From a virus, in the IMG/VR virus record IMGVR_UViG_3300003937_000003, positions 1 through 29,547 of that record: a stretch of 29,547 nt of DNA. One strand, written 5' to 3'. Positions 21,967-28,427 of the stretch are shown here, in pieces. Position numbers and translations under genes: made by a program. The notes under the pieces are model-generated. The model saw only the letters and a program-made list of their open reading frames with translations. It did no database searches and had not been told where the DNA came from. The first letter of the stretch is position 1; every line of letters starts with the position of its first letter.

Positions 21967-22992
21967 ATGGACAAATTACAGAAGAACTCTCGTATAAAAG
22001 AGTCTTCGCCACTAGATAAATCACAATTATTTTCTAGTCAAGAAATGGTAACCACAAAGGTACCCATGATTAACGTTGCATTGTCAGGTGATCCTGACGG
22101 TGGACTTACTTCAGGACTAACAGTGCTAGCAGGACCATCGAAGCATTTTAAGACTTCGTTTGGATTGCTAATGGCCGCAGCCTACTTAGAAAAATATGAA
22201 GATGCTGTTTTGTTATTCTATGATTCAGAGTTTGGCTCACCGCAACAATATTTTAAATCGTTTGGTATAGACACTTCACGTGTACTACATTGTCCCATTA
22301 CAAATGTAGAAGAGCTTAAGTTTGATCTTATATCTCAGCTCGAAAATATTGAACGAAAAGATAAAGTCATTATTATGATTGACTCTATCGGTAACCTAGC
22401 TTCTAAGAAAGAGCTAGAAGATGCTATGAATGAAAAGTCAGTAGCAGATATGTCAAGAGCGAAAGCTCTTAAAGGTTTATTTAGAATGACAACCCCTTAT
22501 CTGACAATGAGAGATATACCATTGTTAGCTGTCAACCATACATATCAAGAAATAGGCTTATTTCCCAAAGCAGTCGTTTCCGGCGGCACAGGTATTTACT
22601 ACTCCTCAGATAATATCTGGATCGTCGGACGTCAGCAAGAAAAGAAGGGAACAGAAATTCAAGGTTATCATATGATTATTAATGTAGAAAAATCTAGATT
22701 TGTAAAAGAAAAGTCTAAGATTCCTATTAGTGTTACATGGGAAGGTGGTATTGAAATATATTCTGGTTTATTAGATGTAGCAATGGAAGGCAATTATGTT
22801 GTTAAACCTCAAAATGGTTGGTACTCTAAAGTCGATAAATCTACTGGTGAAGTAGAAGACAAAAAGGTCCGATTAAGTGAAACATTAAAAGAAGAATTTT
22901 GGAGACCAGTATTTGCAAATACAGATTTTAAAGATTATATTAAAACTAAATATGAAGTAGGTCATGCGGAGATGATTAAGAGTGCAAATTGA
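21967..22992 (+). CDS. uvsX: UvsX recombinase (RecA-like)
   Basis: UvsX forms presynaptic filaments on ssDNA and drives strand invasion for recombination-dependent replication. The 341 residues align with T4 UvsX through TKVPMINVALSGDPDGGLTSG, Walker A GPSKHFKT at 56-63, LFYDSEFG, Walker B-like VIIMIDSIGNLASKKE and VNHTYQE, then the WYSKVDKSTGE region. It lacks the long acidic C-terminal tail of T4 UvsX (391 residues). The start is uncertain: ATG 21967 is 16 bases from GAGGAG, while ATT 21955 and ATC 21958 lie at normal spacing, so a rare start codon or an unusual site is possible. It overlaps gp41 by 11 bases. Confidence 0.95.
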   Translation: MDKLQKNSRIKESSPLDKSQLFSSQEMVTTKVPMINVALSGDPDGGLTSGLTVLAGPSKHFKTSFGLLMAAAYLEKYEDAVLLFYDSEFGSPQQYFKSFGIDTSRVLHCPITNVEELKFDLISQLENIERKDKVIIMIDSIGNLASKKELEDAMNEKSVADMSRAKALKGLFRMTTPYLTMRDIPLLAVNHTYQEIGLFPKAVVSGGTGIYYSSDNIWIVGRQQEKKGTEIQGYHMIINVEKSRFVKEKSKIPISVTWEGGIEIYSGLLDVAMEGNYVVKPQNGWYSKVDKSTGEVEDKKVRLSETLKEEFWRPVFANTDFKDYIKTKYEVGHAEMIKSAN

Positions 22993-24331
22993 AACATTAA
23001 TTCTTCGTAATTTAATGTTCAATGAGGATTACACCAGAACGGTGATTCCTCATTTGAAAACTATATACTTTGAAGACCCACACAGATCAGTATTTAATGA
23101 GATCGTTGACTTCGTTAATAAGTTTAATAAGTTGCCATCAGCAGATGCACTAATTATTGAGTTAAAGAATAATCCTAAGATTACATCAGATTCTCTTGCT
23201 CTTATGCCTGAATTAAGTAAGGTAGATACAGAACAAACACAAGAATGGTTAATTGAGAAGACAGAGAAATGGTGTCAAGATAGAGCAATCTATTTAGCAA
23301 TTATGGATTCTATTAATATTATTGAAGGCAAGCATGATACATTAGATAAGAATGCATTGCCATCTGTGTTAAGTGATGCATTAAGTGTTAACTTTGATAT
23401 GAGAGTTGGTCACGATTATGTAGATGATTCTGATGGTCGTTATGAATTCTATCATAGACAAGAGGAACACTTACCATTTGACTTAGAAAAGTTTAACACA
23501 ATCACCAAAGGTGGTCTCGTTAAGAAGTCTCTTAATGTTGCCTTAGCAGGTACAGGTGTTGGTAAGTCTTTATTCATGTGTCATGTCGCTGCTGGTGCCC
23601 TAACACAAATGAAAAATGTCTTATATATAACTATGGAAATGGCAGAAGAAAGGATAGCAGAACGTATTGACGCTAATCTAATGAATGTGCCTATTGACCA
23701 ATTAGAGAATTTAAGTAAGGATATGTTCGATAAGAAAATGCATAAGCTTACTGATAAAGGTGTTGGTAAACTTATTGTGAAAGAATATCCTACAGGAGCT
23801 GCAAGTTCTATTCACTTTAGAGCACTATTAAAAGAATTAAAGATTAAGCGTGACTTCACACCTGATCTTATTTGCATAGACTATCTAAATATATGTGCAT
23901 CATCAAGAATGAAATCTATGGGTGGTGCAATCAATTCATATATTATGGTCAAAGCAATTGCAGAAGAATTGCGTGGCTTAGCAGTAGAATATAATTTACC
24001 TATTGTTACAGCCACACAAACCACACGTTCAGGTTTTGCATCATCTGATGTGGGACTAGAAGATACAAGTGAATCATTTGGTTTACCAGCTACGGCTGAC
24101 CTCATGTTTGCACTTATATCTACTGAAGAACTAGAGAACCTTAATCAAATAATGGTTAAGCAATTAAAGAATAGGTATAATGATCCTACAGGTGGAAACA
24201 AAAAGTTTGTACTTGGCATTGATAGATCGAAGATGAGATTATATGATGTAGAGGATACGGCTCAAACTCTAAATGTTAGAGATGACCAACCTAAAAAAAT
24301 ATCACAATTTGAGGATTTTAAGTATGAGTAA
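22982..24331 (+). CDS. 41: Replicative helicase gp41
   Basis: This DnaB-type hexameric helicase unwinds the fork and works with a primase. The 449 residues (T4 gp41 has 475) show the DnaB-like N-terminal helical domain, then Walker A GTGVGKS at 190-196, YITMEMAEERIAERIDANL, a Walker B region DLICIDYLNI and SESFGLPATADLMF near residue 365, all matching T4 gp41. The start is GTG 22982, in-frame, with GGAG about 10 bases upstream, overlapping uvsX. The uvsX-41 order is as in T4 minus gene 40. The usual primase gene 61 does not follow; a dCMP deaminase does. Confidence 0.95.
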   Translation: MQIETLILRNLMFNEDYTRTVIPHLKTIYFEDPHRSVFNEIVDFVNKFNKLPSADALIIELKNNPKITSDSLALMPELSKVDTEQTQEWLIEKTEKWCQDRAIYLAIMDSINIIEGKHDTLDKNALPSVLSDALSVNFDMRVGHDYVDDSDGRYEFYHRQEEHLPFDLEKFNTITKGGLVKKSLNVALAGTGVGKSLFMCHVAAGALTQMKNVLYITMEMAEERIAERIDANLMNVPIDQLENLSKDMFDKKMHKLTDKGVGKLIVKEYPTGAASSIHFRALLKELKIKRDFTPDLICIDYLNICASSRMKSMGGAINSYIMVKAIAEELRGLAVEYNLPIVTATQTTRSGFASSDVGLEDTSESFGLPATADLMFALISTEELENLNQIMVKQLKNRYNDPTGGNKKFVLGIDRSKMRLYDVEDTAQTLNVRDDQPKKISQFEDFKYE

Positions 24332-24791
24332 TTTATTAACAGCAGAAGGATGGGGAAATAAATATACCCATCTTGCAAAAGAAATATCTACATGGTCTAA
24401 GGACCCAAGCACTAAAGTTGGTGCTATAGTTGTTGGTGAAGCAGGCCAAATATTATCACAAGGATATAATGGTTTCCCAAGAGGTATTAAAGATTCATCA
24501 GATAGATTAAATGATCGTGAAAGAAAGTATGAATTAGTTGTACATGCAGAGATGAATGCTATATATAATGCTAGTCTTAATGGAGTTTCTTTAAAAGATT
24601 CTACATTATATGTGTATGGTTTACCTATTTGCAATGAATGTGCTAAAGGCATTATTCAAGTTGGTATAAAAAAGGTTGTTGCTATGAGACCTCAAATATA
24701 TAATTCCGAATGGGATAAATCACTAAAAGCTGCTGAAGCTTTATTTAGAGAAGCCGAAGTAATGTATTTAATTGACGTGGAGGATGAATGA
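24324..24791 (+). CDS. cd: dCMP deaminase
   Basis: This zinc enzyme converts dCMP to dUMP, feeding dTTP synthesis. With start ATG 24324 (overlapping gp41 by 8 bases) it has 155 residues with KDPSTKVGAIVV, the catalytic HAE at 74-76, and the zinc ligands C103 and C106 (PICNEC). An upstream in-frame ATG at 24273 lies deep in gp41 and adds an unrelated leader. With gp42 present, dCMP is the shared substrate of two enzymes, the same branch point as in T4. Its stop overlaps the next small gene as ATGA. Confidence 0.9.
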   Translation: MSNLLTAEGWGNKYTHLAKEISTWSKDPSTKVGAIVVGEAGQILSQGYNGFPRGIKDSSDRLNDRERKYELVVHAEMNAIYNASLNGVSLKDSTLYVYGLPICNECAKGIIQVGIKKVVAMRPQIYNSEWDKSLKAAEALFREAEVMYLIDVEDE

Positions 24792-24922
24792 GTAAATCGC
24801 CAATACCGTATGTTATACGGAAAAGAGATCATAATAAAAATATTATCTCTAAAAAATATTTAAGCCATGGAACATTCAGATGTAAACGTCACCCTAATAG
24901 TAAGAGGTGTAAAAATGCTTAA
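24788..24922 (+). CDS. 44-residue very basic protein with two cysteines
   Basis: ATG 24788 overlaps the dCMP deaminase stop as ATGA; the frame ends at TAA 24920-24922. The peptide (start MSKSPIPYVIRKRDHNKN) contains about 14 Lys/Arg plus FRCKRHPNSKRCKN, a C-x9-C spacing with a histidine between. The strong positive charge suggests nucleic-acid or ribosome contact. No family is recognised. The gene ends 5 bases before a promoter element, so it would close the uvsX-41-cd transcript. Confidence 0.5.
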   Translation: MSKSPIPYVIRKRDHNKNIISKKYLSHGTFRCKRHPNSKRCKNA

Positions 24923-24927
24923 AAAAA

Positions 24928-24959
24928 CTATGTACAAAGCGCTAAAAGTATGTTATAAT
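24928..24959 (+). promoter_or_regulatory. TATGTAC-type promoter for the glycine-zipper gene
   Basis: CTATGTAC at 24928-24935 (one base different from the usual GTATGTAC) is followed after 18 bp by TATAAT at 24954-24959 with an extended TGT. AAAGGAG (24972-24978) then precedes ATG 24985. No ATG lies at the expected start here. Confidence 0.7.
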
Positions 24960-24984
24960 AGTACTTTAAATAAAGGAGTAGTAT

Positions 24985-25431
24985 ATGTGGAAATATAAAG
25001 TAAAAGGTTTCGTTATTGGTGTTTTATTAGTCGCTTCTATGCAAGTATTAGCTGCACAGAACATCAGATCAGGTGTAGTCAAAGATCATTATCATGATGT
25101 CGTAGTTATTGAACCATACTATGTTGAAGTATGTGGTGAAGAAACTCAAATGGCAGGTGATGTTGTTGATGGCGCTATATGGGGTGCAATTTTTGGTGCT
25201 GTACTCGGTGATGTTATAGATGATGAGAATGGTAGATTACCAGGAGCAATTATCGGTGGCGCTATCGGTGCAAAGACTGAAGAGAATAAAGGTGATGGTT
25301 CAACTACTATTGTATGTAGAACTGAGCAGCGCAAAACTAAAACTGCTAAAAGACAATATTCACACTCAACAATACACTTTACAGTACAAGGTACAGCATA
25401 CGAATTAGACTTTATTCGTAATGACCGTTAA
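24985..25431 (+). CDS. Exported glycine-zipper protein (17-kDa surface-antigen-like)
   Basis: This 148-residue protein has a signal peptide (basic start, hydrophobic core at about 8-22, cleavage near VLAA) without a lipobox. It is followed by a glycine-zipper pair at about 61-96 (GAIWGAIFGAVLGDV, then GAIIGGAIGAKTEEN) like the Rickettsia 17-kDa antigen family, and a C-terminal basic/beta-rich tail. Two cysteines, in EVCGEE and VCRTE, flank the zipper and could form a disulfide in the periplasm. Such proteins sit in or on the outer membrane. A role in altering the infected cell's envelope is inferred. It overlaps the next gene by 11 bases. Confidence 0.75.
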   Translation: MWKYKVKGFVIGVLLVASMQVLAAQNIRSGVVKDHYHDVVVIEPYYVEVCGEETQMAGDVVDGAIWGAIFGAVLGDVIDDENGRLPGAIIGGAIGAKTEENKGDGSTTIVCRTEQRKTKTAKRQYSHSTIHFTVQGTAYELDFIRNDR

Positions 25432-25729
25432 AAAAGAAATACCATTCAAAAAATGGACATTTGTAGATAAACAAGATCTCGATACTGATCATTGGTATAT
25501 ACGATTAGATGGTGGTCTATACCATAATGTGATATTTCGTTTTATGAAAGTATCATTAAATATGGATGCTAAGTCTATAGATTTTGATTATGAAGTGGTA
25601 GATTATCCAAGTATGGATGACCCACATGGTGAGCCTGCATTTACAGAAATGGCAGGCGATATTTTAAAAAGTATCTTAGATGATGCTATGGATAAACAGG
25701 ACTATATAATTGGCCCTAAAAATGAATGA
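25421..25729 (+). CDS. Hypothetical phage protein
   Basis: This 102-residue protein is acidic and predicted alpha/beta, with DHWYIRLDGGLYHNVIF near residues 23-39, FDYEVVDYP near 55-63, and a helical end (FTEMAGDILKSILDDA). I recall similar small proteins in T4-like marine phages, but no function is known to me. ATG 25421 lies in the end of the glycine-zipper gene, and the stop overlaps the next start as ATGA, so it is translated in the same unit. Confidence 0.65.
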   Translation: MTVKKEIPFKKWTFVDKQDLDTDHWYIRLDGGLYHNVIFRFMKVSLNMDAKSIDFDYEVVDYPSMDDPHGEPAFTEMAGDILKSILDDAMDKQDYIIGPKNE

Positions 25730-25998
25730 ACGTAAAAGAAACATTAACCATTCTCTCAGAAGAGTGCGCGGAAGTAATACAAGCTAACTCTAAATTAATC
25801 CGATTCGGCCCATATGATGAAGATAATGTGCACGAATTAGAAAAAGAGCTCGGCGATATCATGGCTATGATACTTATACTTGATTATTATGGTTATGTTT
25901 CAACAGAAAACATTACAAATAATGTTATTCCAAAACTTACAAAGCTTAAAAAGTACAGCAAAATTAAGAATTTAAATAAAATTATAAAGAATTTGTAA
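25726..25998 (+). CDS. Small MazG-like pyrophosphohydrolase
   Basis: This 90-residue protein has E12-E13-C-A-E16 and, after about 25 residues, E41-L-G-D44, the EExxE...ExxD magnesium-binding pattern of MazG-type all-alpha NTP pyrophosphatases. The C-terminus is lysine-rich. It is the second MazG-like gene in the window and is much shorter than the one at 14592. Substrate is unknown; non-canonical or unmodified dNTPs are candidates. It is the last gene before the late promoter and hairpin at 26003-26036. Confidence 0.7.
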   Translation: MNVKETLTILSEECAEVIQANSKLIRFGPYDEDNVHELEKELGDIMAMILILDYYGYVSTENITNNVIPKLTKLKKYSKIKNLNKIIKNL

Positions 25999-26002
25999 TT
26001 AT

Positions 26003-26010
26003 TATAAATA
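26003..26010 (+). promoter_or_regulatory. T4-type late promoter (TATAAATA) for the 3' operon
   Basis: An exact TATAAATA lies in the 42-bp gap between the early-type MazG-like gene and the kinase gene. Late transcripts should begin near 26016, inside the 5' arm of the hairpin that follows. Confidence 0.75.
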
Positions 26011-26036
26011 CCCTTATATCGTAATTTATATAAGGG
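26011..26036 (+). promoter_or_regulatory. Hairpin that can sequester the kinase ribosome-binding site
   Basis: CCCTTATAT (26011-26019) pairs perfectly with ATATAAGGG (26028-26036) over an 8-nt loop. AAGGG, the only Shine-Dalgarno-like sequence before ATG 26041, lies in the 3' arm. Read-through RNA would hide it. RNA from the late promoter would lack the CCCTT part and leave it free. The T-run after it is only three bases, so a terminator role is weaker. Confidence 0.6.
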
Positions 26037-26040
26037 TTTC

Positions 26041-26763
26041 ATGCAGTCATTTAAGATTTATCTATCAGAAGGAAGACACGATCCTTCAATATTCAAGGCA
26101 GTTTTTATGGCAGGTGCTCCAGGCGCAGGCAAATCTTTTGTCTCTGATTGGATGGCATTAGGACCACAACTTGGATATAAAGTAATCAATTCTGATACAG
26201 AATTCGAACGTTATATGAAAGAGGCAGGCTTGACTGATGATAAAGGTGCAGTTATTCTTGATCCTAAAAGAGAATTCGAACGTGGTGTTATACGATCAGT
26301 AGCAAAGAGACATACACAAGCTAAGCAAAGACATGCCTTAATTGGTAGATTAGGTCTTGTTATCGATGGTACAGCTGCAAATGCGGCTAAAATAATAAAA
26401 CAAAAGAAATTTTTAGAGACACTTGGTTATGAATGTGCTATGGTTTATGTTAATGTTCCTTTAGATGTTTCAATAGCATCAGACAAAGAGCGTGGTGAAC
26501 AAGGTGATAGATCAATAGGACCAGAACTTGTCACACAAAAATATAATGAATTAGATAAAGGTATACCTAAATTAATAAAAGCATTTGGCACAGTAACTAC
26601 TGGATTTGGGCCTAAACCTAGTAAATCAATGTTTTTTATAGTAGATAATACAGTAAGAGAAAAAACACCAAGTCTAATTCGTAAGGTGTTAGGTGATATT
26701 ACTAAGTGGTCTAAACAACTACCAAAAAATAGTGCAGCAAAACAATGGATGAGAAATAACTAA
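26041..26763 (+). CDS. P-loop kinase (zeta-toxin/AAA_33-like) with capsid-targeting-like N-terminus
   Basis: This 240-residue protein has a Walker A GAPGAGKS at about 26-33, then NSD near residue 57 and a conserved IDGTAAN around 105-111, the layout of zeta-toxin-like small kinases found in T4-like marine phages. The N-terminus MQSFKIYLSE-G resembles the T4 internal-protein targeting sequence MKTYQEFIAE-A, including position 4 aromatic, 8 aliphatic and 10 Glu. The substrate is unknown; nucleotides, nucleotide sugars and proteins are possible. It starts the late operon and its stop overlaps the next ATG (TAATG). Confidence 0.75.
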   Translation: MQSFKIYLSEGRHDPSIFKAVFMAGAPGAGKSFVSDWMALGPQLGYKVINSDTEFERYMKEAGLTDDKGAVILDPKREFERGVIRSVAKRHTQAKQRHALIGRLGLVIDGTAANAAKIIKQKKFLETLGYECAMVYVNVPLDVSIASDKERGEQGDRSIGPELVTQKYNELDKGIPKLIKAFGTVTTGFGPKPSKSMFFIVDNTVREKTPSLIRKVLGDITKWSKQLPKNSAAKQWMRNN

Positions 26764-28427
26764 TGCAACAATTTAAAGAGCAAGTTCACGAGACAACACA
26801 AATGCGTATTATCGATCTTCTTCCAAAGAAGGTCAAGCATATGATATACAGAATTGCACATCAAGACAAATATAAAGGTGCTTTGCTTATGATTAAGCAT
26901 TTAAGAAAAGATCCTGATGTAATCTCAAGAGGCTTAAGTAAAAAGAAAATACAAGACATCGCTGCTGATCATTTTAAATTAAATCATCGTGAGTTTGAAA
27001 AGATACTTAATCGTAAGACTAGATACGAAGAAGCTCCTCCAGGAATGGCAGACACAGTCAAGAAATTTAAAGCAGATGGGATGGATGATGAGATGGCATT
27101 CGCTCTTGCTTGGAAAATATATAATAAGAAAGAAGAGTATATCACTGAAGAAAAAGGTGATGACATTTTGCCTGATGACTTCTTAGGAGGATTACCTCAT
27201 GAAGTAGATATGAAAGCTTCTTCTGGTGTACGAACGGTATATAAAGTTCGTTCATCAGATAGAGAGGCAGATAGAGATGAGATACTACGAATCTTAAGAC
27301 AAGCTGGAGTTACAGCTCAAATAGGTTCAGGAAGTTCAAGTGTTGATCCGATTGATGGCGAATTTGACAATATGCGATTTAGAATTTTAGTTAAACCAGT
27401 ATCAGGTGGTATGGGTGAGACAACACTTAATTCAAGTATTACTGAGTTATTTCCATGTATTGCTTTTGAAACTAATTATAATCCAAAAAGTGTAGAAGAA
27501 TTTCATAAGTATTTGCTTGGCGTTGATGTTAGCAAGCTTTCATGTGTATTAGGTAAGGATCTTGCGGCCGCTGAAGAAACAATTAATAAAGCAGATACAT
27601 CTACTAAATTTGCAGAAAAAATGGAAAATGCTATTGGTATATGGCAGTTTTTAAAAGATCAGCATAAAGATAAGCCAATAAAAAATGTTTATTGGGGATA
27701 TAGAGCAAAGCCGGCCGGTGTTGGAAGAGGACATCCAGGAGATATGTTTATTGAATACACTGATAAGAAAATGCTTGGTGTAAGTTTAAAAGCTGGTGGA
27801 AAGAAAACATCTGAACCTCAATTGAATACATATGTTAGACCAGTATTTGATGCATTTAAAGAATCACGAACAATGGCATCATTAAGAAGTAAAGCATATC
27901 AGCAAGTATATTCTAAAATTAAAGATATGCCTGCAGAAGAAGGCTTTGATGGCGGTCCCAATGGTAGACATAAAGATAGAGCAAAGACAGAAAATATTTT
28001 AAAAGTCTATGATAAAAAGAATAATCGTGCATACGAAAAAGATTATGATACAATGCTTGAAATAATGAGACAAGGTATTGTAGACCTCTTCAATAAAAAT
28101 AAAAAGAAGACGGTTGAATATATTATAGCAGAAATTTTAAGAGATGCTCCCGGTGTTCCGACTATGGTGATTAAAGCAATTGGATCTACATATGAGGAAG
28201 TAACTGACAGAAATGAAGTAGGTGTATTTCTTCCGCAAGTAAAGTTTGTAAAAGCTGTTACGGCCAGATCATCTAAACAAAATTGGTATATAATACTACA
28301 ATCTGGTAATGATAGTATTACAATGGCAATGTCAATTAGATCAAATAAATCTGGACATGCTGGTAAAAAGAAATTAGGACAATTTCCTTTAGGACTTGCA
28401 GTTAAATATAATGGTATAGCTAAATGA
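26763..28427 (+). CDS. Large late protein of unknown function (possible nuclease-like core)
   Basis: This 554-residue protein starts MQQFKEQVHE-T, again like a T4 capsid-targeting sequence. Residues about 1-85 are basic and helical; a DGMDDEMAFALAWKIYNKKEE motif common in such phage proteins lies near residue 100. Near 325-355 a strand pair HPGDMFIEY (D327) and LGVSLKAGGKK (S341-L-K343) resembles the D...(D/E/S)xK core of restriction-like nucleases, with Gln and Asn after it. That is a weak match. The C-terminal end is a beta-rich domain. The gene sits between two genes with the same N-terminal tag and overlaps the next by ATGA. Confidence 0.7.
   Translation: MQQFKEQVHETTQMRIIDLLPKKVKHMIYRIAHQDKYKGALLMIKHLRKDPDVISRGLSKKKIQDIAADHFKLNHREFEKILNRKTRYEEAPPGMADTVKKFKADGMDDEMAFALAWKIYNKKEEYITEEKGDDILPDDFLGGLPHEVDMKASSGVRTVYKVRSSDREADRDEILRILRQAGVTAQIGSGSSSVDPIDGEFDNMRFRILVKPVSGGMGETTLNSSITELFPCIAFETNYNPKSVEEFHKYLLGVDVSKLSCVLGKDLAAAEETINKADTSTKFAEKMENAIGIWQFLKDQHKDKPIKNVYWGYRAKPAGVGRGHPGDMFIEYTDKKMLGVSLKAGGKKTSEPQLNTYVRPVFDAFKESRTMASLRSKAYQQVYSKIKDMPAEEGFDGGPNGRHKDRAKTENILKVYDKKNNRAYEKDYDTMLEIMRQGIVDLFNKNKKKTVEYIIAEILRDAPGVPTMVIKAIGSTYEEVTDRNEVGVFLPQVKFVKAVTARSSKQNWYIILQSGNDSITMAMSIRSNKSGHAGKKKLGQFPLGLAVKYNGIAK

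Noticed and set aside
26011-26036. Intrinsic terminator reading of the hairpin
   Set aside because: Only three T residues follow before C and the ATG. The overlap with the late promoter and ribosome-binding site fits a translational switch better, though weak termination is not excluded.
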